A stretch of 64,000 nt of DNA, taken from assembly GCF_008364825.1 (NCBI RefSeq), contig NZ_VTTO01000001.1, positions 564,837 to 628,836 on the forward strand. The letters run 5' to 3'. The DNA comes from Azospirillum sp. B21 (GTDB taxonomy: Bacteria; Pseudomonadota; Alphaproteobacteria; Azospirillales; Azospirillaceae). Below are positions 13,312 through 22,313 of this stretch, piece by piece. A program made the translations under genes and the position numbers. Below the pieces are notes generated by a model. The model made no database searches. It saw only the letters and a program-made list of their open reading frames with translations, and was not told where the DNA came from. Each line of letters starts with the position of its first letter. Within the stretch, counting starts at the first letter, position 1.

Positions 13312-14334
13312 TCACTCGCCGGCGGCCCCCATGAGGTCCACCAGAATTCCTTCGCGCAGCCCGCGGTCGGCGATGCGCAGCCGTTCCACCGGCCAGACGT
13401 CGCACAGCGCGTCCAGAACGGCGCAGCCGGCGACCACCAGATCGGCGCGGTCCTGCCCGATGCAGGGATGGCGGGCGCGTCCGTCGAAATCCTGGGAGAC
13501 CAGATGGTCGATCACCGTGCGGGCATGGTCCACGCGCAGATAGCTGCCGTCCACCGCCCGCCGGTCGTAGCGGCAGAGCCCCAGATGCACGCCGGCCAGC
13601 GTCGTCACCGTGCCGGAGGTGCCCAGCATCTGCACCTTGCCGGCGGCGATGCGGTCCTGGATGCGGTTGCGCGCCTCGAACGGGGCAATGGCGTCGGCCA
13701 CAGCCTCCACCATCTGGTCGTAGTTCACACGGGTGACGTCGGGGCCGCCATATTCCTCGGTCAGGCCGATCACGCCGCAGCGGATGGAGGTCTGGTCCAG
13801 CAGGCGTGGCACCCGCCCCTTCTCCACCGCCAGCCACATCAGTTCGGTGGAGCCGCCGCCGATGTCGAAAACGATGGCATAGGGATGCGTCGGCTCCAGC
13901 AAGGCGGCGCAGCCGGCGAGCGCCAACCGTCCTTCCTCCTGGCTGGAGATGATCTCAAGGGAGATGCCGGTCTCACGCTCCACCGCCTCGACGAAGGCGG
14001 TGCCGTTGGCGGCACGGCGGCAGGCCTCCGTCCCCACGGCCCGCACGGAGGTGACCCCGCGCCGTTCGATCTTGGAGCCGCAAACGCGCAGAGCCGCGAT
14101 GGTGCGTTCCATCGCCAGCTCCGACAGATGGTCGTTGCGGCTCAGCCCCTCGCCCAGCCGGACGATACGGGAAAAGGCATCGATGACACGAAAACCGCCG
14201 GGTGCGGATTTGGCGATCAGCAGCCGGCAATTGTTGGTGCCGAGGTCCAGCGCGGCGAAGACCGGGCGCGCCAGCGCCGACGAACGCAACCGTCCGGTGT
14301 CGTTCTGCCGTTCGCTTTGCACCTGTAGATCCAC
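13312..14334 (-). CDS. ppx: Ppx/GppA family exopolyphosphatase
   Basis: Hydrolyses terminal phosphate of polyphosphate or the gamma-phosphate of pppGpp; sequence alone does not separate the two activities. It has 340 residues from a GTG start. The actin/Hsp70-like phosphate motifs are visible as FAALDLGTNNCRLLIA near the N-terminus and AIVFDIGGGSTELMWL in the middle, with SSQEEGRLALAG (family E/G motif) between them. Only the catalytic phosphatase domains I/II are present; the HD-like domains III/IV of E. coli Ppx (about 510 residues) are absent, as in many short GppA-type proteins. It is the first gene of the ppx-rlmE pair. Confidence 0.9.
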   Translation of the reverse strand: MDLQVQSERQNDTGRLRSSALARPVFAALDLGTNNCRLLIAKSAPGGFRVIDAFSRIVRLGEGLSRNDHLSELAMERTIAALRVCGSKIERRGVTSVRAVGTEACRRAANGTAFVEAVERETGISLEIISSQEEGRLALAGCAALLEPTHPYAIVFDIGGGSTELMWLAVEKGRVPRLLDQTSIRCGVIGLTEEYGGPDVTRVNYDQMVEAVADAIAPFEARNRIQDRIAAGKVQMLGTSGTVTTLAGVHLGLCRYDRRAVDGSYLRVDHARTVIDHLVSQDFDGRARHPCIGQDRADLVVAGCAVLDALCDVWPVERLRIADRGLREGILVDLMGAAGE

Positions 14335-14414
14335 GTACCGTCCCCGCTGCGCCTAAAGAGCGGAGTGTAACCCGGATCGCGGTCCGGCGGGAACCCCTCT
14401 CGACCCCTGTCCTA

Positions 14415-14607
14415 GGGCAATCGCATATGGGAACTCGAGCGGCGACGTTGCGCTTCGGATGCCCTTCTCCCCTTGCGGGAAAAGGGTTGGGATGAGGGGT
14501 GCAGCGGCCAAAGGCCGCATGAATCAATGACTTGCCCTCTCACCCCAACCCCTCTCCCGCAAGGGGAGAGGGGCTTTTACTACGAATGAGTTCATATGCG
14601 ATCGCCC
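14415..14607. repeat. Palindromic intergenic element C with terminal inverted repeats (sub-family 3)
   Basis: This 193-bp element occupies most of the 320-base gap between ppx and the binding-protein gene, both on the minus strand. Its ends are complementary: the left end GGGCAATCGCATATGGGAACTC (14415-14436, written here only to name it, 22 positions with two extra G's) pairs with 14588-14607. Inside are two hairpin arms, 14461-14500 and 14530-14573, the latter with an 11-bp stem followed by CTTTT. Long terminal inverted repeats around a structured core resemble a small non-autonomous element. The rest of the gap shows no gene. Confidence 0.75.
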
Positions 14608-14654
14608 TGACCTCGATCCCGCCGGCCCGGCCCCGCAGGTCACCCCTGCGCCGG

Positions 14655-15863
14655 TCACTGGGCTTTGACGAAGGGGCAGGCGCTGGCTTCCAGCGGCAGG
14701 AAGGCTTCGGCCGCCGGGATGCTGCGGATCTGTTTGTAATAGTCCCACGGCGCCTTGCTCTCCGCCGGGGTCTTCACCTGGTACAGCTCAAGGTCGTACA
14801 GCACGCGGCCGTCCTTGCGGATGCTGCCGGGAGTGCCGAAGTAATCGGTCGGCATCGCCTTCATCGCGGCGGTAACCGCCTCGGCGTCTGTGGTTCCCGC
14901 CGCCTTGACGCCCTTCAGCCAGTGCAGGGTGGCGAGATAGGTGTTGGCCTGCTCCTTGGTCGGCATCTTGCCGTGGCGCTCGAAGAAGCGCTTGGCCCAG
15001 GCACGCGTCCGGTCATTGCGGTCCCAATAGAATCCGCTGGTGACATACAGCCCCTTGGCGAGGTCGAGGCCGAGGGAGTGGATGTCGGTGATGAAGACGA
15101 TGTAGCCGACCAGCCGCTGCCCGGATTGGGTCAGCCCGAACTCGCCCGCCTGCTTGATGGTGCCGATGGTCTCGGCGCCGACATTGGCGAGCGCCACCAC
15201 CTTGGCGCCGCTGCCCTGGGCGCTCAGCAGGTAAGACCCGAAATCGCTGGTGCCCATCGGGTGGCGCACGCTGCCGACCACCGTGCCGCCGGCCTGTTTG
15301 ATCGCCTCGGTCGCGGCCTTCTCCATCGCCGTGCCGAAGGCGAAGTCGGCGGTGATGAAGTACCAGCTGGTGCCGCCCGACTGCACCACCGCCTTGGTCG
15401 TGCCGACCGCCAGCGACGCGGTATCGTCGGCCCAATGGATGCTGTAGGGCGAGCATTGGGCGTTGGTCAGTTCGGTCGTCGTCGCGGCGCTGATCATCAG
15501 CACCTTCTTCTTCTCACGCGCCACCGCCTGCACCGCCAGCGCGACGGAGGAGACCGGGATGTCCGTCACCATGTCGACGCCCTCGACATCGAACCAGCCG
15601 CGCACGATGTTGGATGCCACGTCCGGCTTGTTCTGCATGTCGGCGGACAGCACCTCCACCGGCCGGCCGAGCACGGAACCGCCGAAATCCTCCACCGCCA
15701 TTCGGGTGGCGAGCACCGCGCCCTTGCCGCCGATGTCAGACGCGAAGCCCGCCTCGTCCGCCAGCACGCCGATGCGCACCGGCTTCGCGGTCTGCGCCTG
15801 CGCAGAGAGCGCTGTGGTCGCCAGCAGCGCCGCCAGCGCGAAAGGCTTCAGCAACCGACCCAT
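14655..15863 (-). CDS. Branched-chain amino acid-type ABC transporter substrate-binding protein
   Basis: Periplasmic solute-binding protein of the LivK/peripla_BP_6 class, 402 residues from MGRLLKPFALAALLATTALS. The signal peptide ends around AQAQT, and GGGGAGG lies 6-8 bases before the ATG. The mature part starts VRIGVLADEAGFASDIGGKG, typical of type I periplasmic binding folds; RDGRVLYDLELYQVK near the end is also family-like. No permease or ATPase gene is adjacent, so it is an orphan whose partner and ligand are unknown. The 5' region is unusual: a CAAAC-N6-GTTTG inverted repeat at 15968-15983, and further up the structured leader at 16016-16290 with a competing terminator (see findings). 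Confidence 0.9.
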   Translation of the reverse strand: MGRLLKPFALAALLATTALSAQAQTAKPVRIGVLADEAGFASDIGGKGAVLATRMAVEDFGGSVLGRPVEVLSADMQNKPDVASNIVRGWFDVEGVDMVTDIPVSSVALAVQAVAREKKKVLMISAATTTELTNAQCSPYSIHWADDTASLAVGTTKAVVQSGGTSWYFITADFAFGTAMEKAATEAIKQAGGTVVGSVRHPMGTSDFGSYLLSAQGSGAKVVALANVGAETIGTIKQAGEFGLTQSGQRLVGYIVFITDIHSLGLDLAKGLYVTSGFYWDRNDRTRAWAKRFFERHGKMPTKEQANTYLATLHWLKGVKAAGTTDAEAVTAAMKAMPTDYFGTPGSIRKDGRVLYDLELYQVKTPAESKAPWDYYKQIRSIPAAEAFLPLEASACPFVKAQ

Positions 15864-16015
15864 GCGATCCTCCCCATCCTTGGTCTTGTGTGACGGGTGC
15901 GCGCGCCGGCTTGCGGCGTCCCGCCGCACCGTCAGGTCTCGTGGATAGCGGGATTTTGTTTCATACGCAAACAGTATCGTTTGAAACGTATCGCCGGGAA
16001 CCTCTCCGCAAAACA

Positions 16016-16048
16016 AAAGCCCTCGCTCCGAGGTGGAGCGAGGGCTTT
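16016..16048 (-). terminator. Strong intrinsic terminator inside the 15.9-16.4 kb gap
   Basis: AAAGCCCTCGCTCC and GGAGCGAGGGCTTT form a 14-bp perfect stem with a five-base loop. Read on the minus strand the stem is followed by TGTTTTG, giving the T-rich tail TTTTGTTTT. It lies 153 bases before the start of the binding-protein gene and after the candidate leader. Confidence 0.75.
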
Positions 16049-16290
16049 CGCAGCGGGCATCTACGGCCCGGATGAAGTCGCCGATCAGGCGAAAGAATTC
16101 GGAACTGAAACCTCAGTTGTATAGGCCGAGAAGTTCGGCATAATCAGGTAAGCGCCGGTGGAGTCATGATCTTACTCACCCTCCCTGGTATCGGTCTCTA
16201 CTGTTCCGCCCAAGCTAACCGCTTGGATGGTAAGGCGTTTCCGATGCTCGCTCACTTCACCTCGGTGTTGATTACTGTAAGACGAAGCCT
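16016..16290 (-). ncRNA. Candidate structured leader or small RNA (possible attenuator)
   Basis: This untranslated region lies in the 555-base gap before the orphan binding-protein gene. On the minus strand TTGACA (16314-16309) could be a -35 box; the matching -10 is weak. The transcript would contain several hairpins: CATCGG/CCGATA enclosing CCAAGC-GGTTA-GCTTGG (about 16190-16246), GGTGAGT/ACTCCACC, and AACTGA-GGTT-TCAGTT. It ends in a 14-bp terminator (16048-16016). The segment 16265-16247 can instead pair with 16042-16028 (8 bp + 7 bp with a four-base bulge) and would disrupt that terminator. It matches no RNA family I could recall (6S, tmRNA, SRP, RNase P and the common riboswitches were considered). 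No convincing protein frame is present on either strand. Confidence 0.4.
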
Positions 16291-16418
16291 GCTCCCCTTT
16301 CCGAGGGCTGTCAAGAAAATCGCACATTGCGGCGCAGCACCATCGGAAGGCCTTCCATCGGCATTCCCCAATCGGGGGAGGGCTGGCCTTTTGCAGGGGC
16401 CGCACCCACCTTGTGGGC

Positions 16419-17765
16419 ATGCCGGAACACGATGAGAACACATGGGGCGGACGGGTCGCGCGATATGCGCGGGTCGGCACCGCCGTTGGCGGGCTGGCCG
16501 CGCGGCTGGCGGGCGAGCGCGTGCTGGGAATCCGCGTGGAGCGCGAACGCCACGCGGCGGAACTGCGGGCGGCGCTCGGCGGGCTGAAAGGGCCGCTGAT
16601 GAAGGTGGCGCAGATCCTGTCCACCATCCCCGACGCCCTGCCGAAGGAATACACCCAGGAACTGGCGCAGCTTCAGGCCGACGCGCCGTCGATGGGCTGG
16701 CCCTTCGTCAAGCGGCGGATGGCGAGCGAGCTTGGCCCCAACTGGCAGTCGCGCTTCCAGAGATTCGAGCACACGGCCGCCGCCGCCGCGTCGCTGGGTC
16801 AGGTCCACAAAGCCATCGGCCCCGACGGGCGGGAGCTTGCCTGCAAGCTGCAATATCCCGACATGGCCTCGGCGGTGGAAGCCGACCTGCGGCAGCTGGG
16901 CCTGATCTTCGCGATCTTCGAGCGCACCGACAGCGCCATCTCCACCCGCCAGATCCAGAAGGAAATCGGTGCTCGCCTGCGCGAGGAGCTGGATTACGAG
17001 CGCGAGGCCAAGCACGCCCGCCTCTACCAGTCGATGCTGGCCGGCACGCCCGGCGTCCATGTGCCGGACGTGGTGCCGGAGCTGTCGACCAAGCGGCTGC
17101 TGACCATGGGCTGGGTGCATGGCCGCAAGATCCTGGATTTCGTCGCCGAACATCCGGAGGCGCGCGACGAGTTGGCGATGAACATGTTCCGCGCCTGGTA
17201 CGTGCCCTTCTACAATTACGGCGTCATCCATGGCGACCCGCATCTGGGCAACTACACGGTCCGGCCCGACCGCTCGATCAACCTGCTGGATTTCGGCTGC
17301 ATCCGCGTCTTCAAGCCCAGCTTCGTCAAGGGCGTGATCGATCTCTACAACGCCCTGCGCACCGACAACCGCGAGCAGGCGGTGGAGGCCTACCGCACCT
17401 GGGGCTTCGTCAATCCATCGAACGAGCTGGTCGACGTGCTGAACATCTGGGCGCGCTTCGTCTACGCCCCGATCATGGAGGACCGCCAGCGCAAGATCGA
17501 GGAGACCAACGGCGGGCATTACGGCCGGGAGACGGCGGGAAAGGTCCATGCCGAGCTGCGCCGCGTCGGCGGCGTCGAGATCCCGCGCGAGTTCGTCTTC
17601 ATGGACCGCGCCGCGGTGGGGCTGGGCTCGGTCTTCCTGCATCTGAAGGCGGAGCTGAACTGGTACCAGATGTTCCAGGGGCTGATCCGCGACTTCGACG
17701 TCGACGCGCTGACGGCACGGCAGAGCGCGGCGCTCGCGGCGCAGGGGCTGCCGCAGGCGGAGTGA
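16419..17765 (+). CDS. ABC1/AarF/UbiB-family atypical kinase
   Basis: Member of the ABC1 atypical protein-kinase-like family, related to UbiB, which supports ubiquinone synthesis; the substrate is unknown. It has 448 residues from MPEHDENTWGG (ATG 16419; an in-frame GTG two codons earlier is possible). Family motifs are GPLMKVAQILSTIPDALP (K-x-GQ-like signature), AAAASLGQVHKA (A-rich nucleotide loop), ACKLQYPDM (ATP-site lysine), VIHGDPHLGNY (catalytic-loop Asp) and INLLDFGCIR (metal-binding DFG). There is no C-terminal membrane helix pair like that of E. coli UbiB, so it is probably one of the soluble alphaproteobacterial paralogues. It is not adjacent to ubiE or ubiJ. Confidence 0.85.
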   Translation: MPEHDENTWGGRVARYARVGTAVGGLAARLAGERVLGIRVERERHAAELRAALGGLKGPLMKVAQILSTIPDALPKEYTQELAQLQADAPSMGWPFVKRRMASELGPNWQSRFQRFEHTAAAAASLGQVHKAIGPDGRELACKLQYPDMASAVEADLRQLGLIFAIFERTDSAISTRQIQKEIGARLREELDYEREAKHARLYQSMLAGTPGVHVPDVVPELSTKRLLTMGWVHGRKILDFVAEHPEARDELAMNMFRAWYVPFYNYGVIHGDPHLGNYTVRPDRSINLLDFGCIRVFKPSFVKGVIDLYNALRTDNREQAVEAYRTWGFVNPSNELVDVLNIWARFVYAPIMEDRQRKIEETNGGHYGRETAGKVHAELRRVGGVEIPREFVFMDRAAVGLGSVFLHLKAELNWYQMFQGLIRDFDVDALTARQSAALAAQGLPQAE

Positions 17766-17783
17766 GGACGTCGGTGGGTTCCC

Positions 17784-17910
17784 TGCGACGTTAAACTCCC
17801 ACCTAACCTCCCCCACTGGGTGGGGGAGGAACTGCCGCTGAACGCCGACAAAGGTCCAATCCCCTCCCCCGCCCAGCGGGGGAGGGTCAGGGTGGGGGTC
17901 TAACGTCGCA
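17784..17910. repeat. Palindromic intergenic element D (sub-family 1)
   Basis: The outer ends TGCGACGTTA (17784-17793) and TAACGTCGCA (17901-17910) are a perfect 10-bp inverted repeat. Inside are two facing arms, ACCTCCCCC-ACTGG-GTGGGGGAGG and CCTCCCCC-GCCCAGC-GGGGGAGG. It lies between the kinase gene and queA, which run in the same direction, and is nearly identical in its core to element E at 37079-37198. Confidence 0.8.
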
Positions 17911-17971
17911 AGAAGCCAGCCCCCAAACCCTTCCCATCCGCCCTCCGTTCAGTCTATAGCTTGCCCCTCCC

Positions 17972-19000
17972 ATGAAGACCGCCGATTTCGACTTCGACCT
18001 GCCGCCCGACCGGATCGCCGAGCATCCCGTCCGGCCGCGTGACGCCGCCCGCCTGCTGGAGGTGGGCCCGACCTTGCGCGACTTCATCGTGCGGGACCTG
18101 CCGACGCTGCTGCAGCCGGGCGACCTGATGGTCGTCAACGACACACGCGTCATCCCCGCCCGGCTCGACGGCCGGCGCGGCGAGGTGGCGGTGGAGATCA
18201 CGCTGCACAAGCGGCTGGGCGAGCGGGAATGGGCGACCTTCTCCAAGCCCGGCAAGCGGCTGAAGCCCGGCGACGTCATCGTCATCGCAGACGGTTTCAG
18301 CGCCGAGGTGATCGCCAAGGACGGGATGGAGGTGCGGCTGCGCTTCTCCGCCGGCGGGGCGGAGCTGATGGAGGCGCTGCACCGCCATGGCCGGATGCCG
18401 CTGCCGCCCTACATCCGCCGCAAGGCCGACGAGGGCGACAACGCCGATTACCAGACCGTCTTCGCCGCGCGAGAGGGTGCCGTCGCCGCCCCCACCGCCG
18501 GGCTGCACTTCACGCCCGATTTGCTGGCGGCGCTTGACGAACGCGGGGTGCGGCGGGTCCCGGTGACGCTGCATGTCGGCGCCGGCACCTTCCTGCCGGT
18601 GAAGGTCGATGACATCGCCGACCACAAGATGCACAGCGAATGGGGCGAGATTTCTCCGGAGACCGCCGCCGCGGTGAACGAGACGCGCAAGGCCGGCGGC
18701 CGCATTGTCTCGGTCGGCACCACCGCGCTGCGCATCCTGGAAACGGCGGGGCGGGAGGACGGAACGCTGGTTCCCTTCAGCGGCGACACCGACATCTTCA
18801 TCACCCCCGGCTACCGCTTCCGCATCGTCGATCTGCTGTGGACCAACTTCCACTTGCCGAAATCGACGCTGTTCATGCTGGTCTGCGCCTTCGCCGGCTA
18901 TGACCGCATGCGGGCGGCCTATAGCCACGCCATCGACACCAACTATCGCTTCTTCAGCTACGGCGACGCCTCGCTGCTGCACAGGACGGACCCATCATGA
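17972..19000 (+). CDS. queA: tRNA preQ1-34 S-adenosylmethionine ribosyltransferase-isomerase
   Basis: Transfers and rearranges the ribosyl group of SAM onto preQ1 at tRNA position 34, giving epoxyqueuosine. It has 342 residues from [19 protein letters not shown]; the family signatures [27 protein letters not shown] and [13 protein letters not shown] are intact, as is [13 protein letters not shown]. It is first in a four-gene queuosine operon and its stop overlaps the tgt start by four bases (ATGA). The gap before it is filled largely by palindromic element D, so its promoter must be close to 17910-17970; I see no clear consensus there. Confidence 0.97.
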   Translation: MKTADFDFDLPPDRIAEHPVRPRDAARLLEVGPTLRDFIVRDLPTLLQPGDLMVVNDTRVIPARLDGRRGEVAVEITLHKRLGEREWATFSKPGKRLKPGDVIVIADGFSAEVIAKDGMEVRLRFSAGGAELMEALHRHGRMPLPPYIRRKADEGDNADYQTVFAAREGAVAAPTAGLHFTPDLLAALDERGVRRVPVTLHVGAGTFLPVKVDDIADHKMHSEWGEISPETAAAVNETRKAGGRIVSVGTTALRILETAGREDGTLVPFSGDTDIFITPGYRFRIVDLLWTNFHLPKSTLFMLVCAFAGYDRMRAAYSHAIDTNYRFFSYGDASLLHRTDPS

Positions 19001-20211
19001 CCGGCATCGGCTTTGACCTTCTGGCGACCGACGGGCGGGCGCGGCGCGGCCGCGTGACCACCGCCCACGGCACCATCGAGACGCCGGCCTTCATGCCGGT
19101 GGGCACCGCGGCGACGGTGAAGGCGATGACCACCGACGCGGTGGCCTCGACCGGTGCGGAAATCCTGCTGGGCAACACCTACCACCTGATGCTGCGCCCG
19201 ACGGCGGAGCGGGTGGCCCAGCTGGGCGGCCTGCACCGCTTCATGAACTGGGACAAGCCGATCCTGACCGACAGCGGCGGCTTCCAGGTGATGAGCCTGT
19301 CCGACCTGCGCACCATGTCGGAGGAAGGCGTCACCTTCAAATCGCACCTGGACGGCAGCCGCCATCACCTGACGCCGGAGCGCTCCATCCAGATCCAGCA
19401 CATGCTGGACAGCAACATCACCATGTGCCTGGACGAGTGCACGCCCTTCCCGGCGACCGAGGCGCAGGCCGAATCCTCCATGCGCCTGTCGATGCGCTGG
19501 GCGCGGCGCAGCAAGGACGCCTTCGTCGAGCGCCCCGGCTACGGCCTGTTCGGCATCGTCCAGGGCGGCATCTATCCGGAGCAACGGGCGGAAAGCGTCG
19601 CCGCCCTGACCGACATCGGCTTCGACGGCTACGCCATCGGCGGGCTGGCGGTCGGCGAAGGTCAGGAGACCATGTTCCGCGTGCTGGACTTCACCGAGCC
19701 GCTGATGGTCAAGGACCGCCCGCGCTACCTGATGGGCGTCGGCCGGCCGAGCGACCTGATCGGCGCGGTGCGGCGCGGTGTGGACATGTTCGACTGCGTG
19801 ATGCCGACCCGCTCGGGCCGCACCGGTCAGGCCTTCGTCCGCCGCGGAACCATCAACATCCGCAACGCCCGCCATGCCCATGACGAGCGCCCGCTCGACG
19901 CCGAATGCGGCTGCCCCGCTTGCCGCAGCTACAGCCGGGGCTATCTGCATCATCTGTTCAAGGCCGACGAGATGCTGGGGCCGATGCTGCTGACCTGGCA
20001 CAACCTGCATTACTACCAGGACGTGATGCGGACGATGCGGCAGGCCATCCAGGACGGCAATTTCGAAGAGGTCGCCGGCGCAATGGAAGCCCGCCTGAAC
20101 GAGGGCGACATCGAGGCGACCGTCGACCCCATCGCCAAGCCCGGCAAGCCGCCGAAGCAAGGCCGCCCGCCCAAAGCCGAGCGGGTGGCGGAGGAAAAGA
20201 CCGATGAGTGA
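18997..20211 (+). CDS. tgt: Queuine/preQ1 tRNA-guanine transglycosylase
   Basis: Exchanges G34 of GUN-anticodon tRNAs for preQ1. It has 404 residues; the catalytic aspartate is in [12 protein letters not shown], the covalent nucleophile region is [16 protein letters not shown], and the structural zinc site is [17 protein letters not shown]. The C-terminus extends about 25 residues past the core ([20 protein letters not shown]), a charged Pro/Lys-rich tail. It overlaps queA by four bases and queF by eight, so the genes are almost certainly translationally coupled. Confidence 0.97.
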   Translation: MTGIGFDLLATDGRARRGRVTTAHGTIETPAFMPVGTAATVKAMTTDAVASTGAEILLGNTYHLMLRPTAERVAQLGGLHRFMNWDKPILTDSGGFQVMSLSDLRTMSEEGVTFKSHLDGSRHHLTPERSIQIQHMLDSNITMCLDECTPFPATEAQAESSMRLSMRWARRSKDAFVERPGYGLFGIVQGGIYPEQRAESVAALTDIGFDGYAIGGLAVGEGQETMFRVLDFTEPLMVKDRPRYLMGVGRPSDLIGAVRRGVDMFDCVMPTRSGRTGQAFVRRGTINIRNARHAHDERPLDAECGCPACRSYSRGYLHHLFKADEMLGPMLLTWHNLHYYQDVMRTMRQAIQDGNFEEVAGAMEARLNEGDIEATVDPIAKPGKPPKQGRPPKAERVAEEKTDE

Positions 20212-20668
20212 AAACATCTATGCCGGCCTGACCCAGCTCGGCGGCTCCACAATCCAGCCCAAGACCCCCGAAGAGGCGGTGCTGGAGCGGGTGCCGAACC
20301 CGAACCCCGGCGATCCCTACTGCGTGCGCTTCACGGCGCCGGAATTCACCTCGCTCTGCCCGATCACCGGCCAGCCGGACTTCGCCCATCTGGTCATCGA
20401 CTATGTGCCCGGCGACTGGCTGGTGGAATCGAAGTCGCTGAAGCTGTTCCTGACCAGCTTCCGCAACCACGGCGCCTTCCACGAGGCCTGCACCGTCGGC
20501 ATCGGCAAGCGGCTGGTGGACGAACTGTCGCCGGCGTGGCTGCGCATCGGCGGCTATTGGTATCCACGCGGCGGCATTCCCATCGACGTCTTCTTCCAGA
20601 CGGGCGAGCCGCCGAAGGGCGTCTGGATCCCTTCGCAGGACGTCCCGACCTACCGTGGCCGCGGCTAA
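20204..20668 (+). CDS. queF: NADPH-dependent 7-cyano-7-deazaguanine reductase
   Basis: Reduces the nitrile of preQ0 to the aminomethyl group of preQ1, supplying the substrate of Tgt. It has 154 residues, the short unimodular (YkvM-like) form. The catalytic cysteine and aspartate are in [14 protein letters not shown], and the QueF NADPH motif is [17 protein letters not shown]. It begins within the last codons of tgt and overlaps the queG start by 14 bases. The upstream enzymes that make preQ0 (queD, queE, queC) are not in this window. Confidence 0.97.
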   Translation: MSENIYAGLTQLGGSTIQPKTPEEAVLERVPNPNPGDPYCVRFTAPEFTSLCPITGQPDFAHLVIDYVPGDWLVESKSLKLFLTSFRNHGAFHEACTVGIGKRLVDELSPAWLRIGGYWYPRGGIPIDVFFQTGEPPKGVWIPSQDVPTYRGRG

Positions 20669-21725
20669 GCCCGCTCCGCTCGCGTCCGCCGACCCGGCGC
20701 GGCTGCGGGACGCCATCCGTGACCGTGCGCTGGCGGTGGGATTCGACGCGGTGGGATTCGCCCCCGCCGCGCTGGGACCGGAAGCGCGCGAACGCCTCGC
20801 CCGCTTCGTGGCGGAAGGCCGGCACGGCGACATGGGCTGGATGGCCGAGCGCAGCGACCAGCGCAGCCATCCGCAATCCCTGTGGGACGAGGCGCGCACT
20901 GTCATCGCGGTGGGCACCAGCTACGCCCCCCACGACGACCCGCGCCGGCTGGCGGAGCATCCCGACCGCGGCATCGTCTCCGTCTATGCCCGCAACCGCG
21001 ACTATCACGACCTAATCAAGGGGCGGCTGAAGACCCTGGCCCAATGGCTGGCCCACCAGACCAAGGCGGGGGTGAAGGTGTTCGTCGACACCGCGCCCGT
21101 GATGGAAAAGCCGCTGGCGGCGCAGGCCGGATTGGGCTGGCAGGGCAAGCACACCAATCTGGTATCGCGTGACCATGGTTCCTGGCTGTTCCTGGGTGAG
21201 ATCTACACCACCCTGGAACTGCCGCCCGACCCGCCGGCGCGCGACCGCTGCGGCTCCTGCGACCGCTGTCAGGTCGCCTGCCCGACCGCCGCCTTTCCGG
21301 CGCCCTACCAGATCGACGCCCGGCGTTGCATCAGCTACCTGACCATCGAGCACAAGGGGCCGATCCCCGACGAACTCAAGCCGCTGATGGGCAACCGCAT
21401 CTATGGCTGTGACGATTGCCTTGCCGCCTGCCCCTGGAACAAGTTCGCCCGCGCGACCCGTGAACCCGCCTTCCTGCCGCGGGCCGAACTGACGGCGCCC
21501 CGACTGGCCGACTTGGCGCGGTTGGACGATGCTGGCTTCCGGCAGGTGTTCAGCGGCTCCCCCATCAAGCGCATCGGCCGCGACCGCTTCGTCCGCAACG
21601 TGCTGGTCGCCATCGGCAACAGCGGCGACCCGACGCTGAAGCCTGTGGCTGAGGCCCTGTGCGAGGATGCGAGCGACGTGGTGCGCGAGGCTGCCGGATG
21701 GGCAGCGGGGCGGTTGAGTCTCTAG
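20655..21725 (+). CDS. queG: Epoxyqueuosine reductase
   Basis: Cobalamin- and iron-sulfur-dependent enzyme that reduces epoxyqueuosine in tRNA to queuosine, the last pathway step. It has 356 residues from a GTG that lies inside the end of queF. The conserved ENTRY region [22 protein letters not shown] and two 4Fe-4S motifs, [16 protein letters not shown] and [14 protein letters not shown], are present, followed by a short HEAT-like C-terminus. With queA, tgt and queF it completes preQ0-to-Q conversion in one operon. GC content drops sharply immediately after its stop. Confidence 0.95.
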   Translation: MAAAKPAPLASADPARLRDAIRDRALAVGFDAVGFAPAALGPEARERLARFVAEGRHGDMGWMAERSDQRSHPQSLWDEARTVIAVGTSYAPHDDPRRLAEHPDRGIVSVYARNRDYHDLIKGRLKTLAQWLAHQTKAGVKVFVDTAPVMEKPLAAQAGLGWQGKHTNLVSRDHGSWLFLGEIYTTLELPPDPPARDRCGSCDRCQVACPTAAFPAPYQIDARRCISYLTIEHKGPIPDELKPLMGNRIYGCDDCLAACPWNKFARATREPAFLPRAELTAPRLADLARLDDAGFRQVFSGSPIKRIGRDRFVRNVLVAIGNSGDPTLKPVAEALCEDASDVVREAAGWAAGRLSL

Positions 21726-21859
21726 CTGGCACAAAGCTATATACGGGCACTCTTGAAGTACCGTTTCCAAGAGCTCCCGATTCACGCTCCGCTCCCAACC
21801 TATGGCAGAATAGCCGGCAGGATTTTTCTTTTGCCTCATTCTCGCCATGGGAGCACCAA

Positions 21860-22267
21860 ATGGCAGGCCGTTGGACATTAACCAAGGCTTATGAATATTT
21901 CGGCGCAAAGCCGGTAAATCCCAGATGGAGTTGGTCAGCGAAATCCAGCGATGGGCGCGTGGTCGTGCTCACTATATGGGAAGATGAGGTTAAGATTTTG
22001 AATGGAACAATGGTTCTCGATGTATATGGAAATCCACGATTAGCAGATTGGAGCAACCGCATCGGCAACCGAGAGCGCATTCGCAATTTGCTTTGGGCGA
22101 GAGACCAGTGTGGAGGCTTGTTTCGGGTGGTCATGAATCGGGCCAAGGACATCAATGCATCCCCTCGATCCATTTTGGCTACGTTTCCGCATGAGACACT
22201 GGTGATGCGATTGACAGATTTGAATGAGATCACCGGTGAATTCCGAGCCGAGAGCGTGTATTTCTAA
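21860..22267 (+). CDS. Hypothetical protein, AT-richer than its surroundings (135 aa)
   Basis: The ATG at 21860 begins MAGRWTLTKAYEYFGAKPVN and has GGGAG seven bases upstream. The protein is soluble, with conserved-looking aromatic and charged motifs (RWSWSAKSSDGRVVVLTIWED, NRERIRNLLWARDQCGGLFR). I recall similar uncharacterised proteins scattered in rhizobia, often beside restriction or mobile genes, but cannot name a function. Its base composition is visibly lower in GC than the flanking genes and its wobble positions are mixed, which suggests acquisition. The 135 bases before it are also AT-richer and hold no gene. The frame open from 21659 overlaps queG and is not used as the start. Confidence 0.7.
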   Translation: MAGRWTLTKAYEYFGAKPVNPRWSWSAKSSDGRVVVLTIWEDEVKILNGTMVLDVYGNPRLADWSNRIGNRERIRNLLWARDQCGGLFRVVMNRAKDINASPRSILATFPHETLVMRLTDLNEITGEFRAESVYF

Positions 22268-22313
22268 TCTTGAGGCTGGTTTGACGTCTGGACGTTTAAT
22301 CCGGAGAGCTCAG

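Noticed and set aside
16016..16290. 6S RNA, tmRNA, SRP RNA or RNase P RNA as identity of the structured gap
   Set aside because: Diagnostic sequences (SRP GGAAGCAGC loop, tmRNA tag ending in AA, RNase P conserved cores) are not seen on either strand; 6S cannot be fully excluded by eye but the usual neighbours are absent.
16172..16654. Minus-strand 160-codon frame over the start of the ABC1 kinase gene and the structured gap
   Set aside because: Composition Arg/Ser/Ala-rich, no family, overlaps a certain gene; the gap looks like structured RNA.
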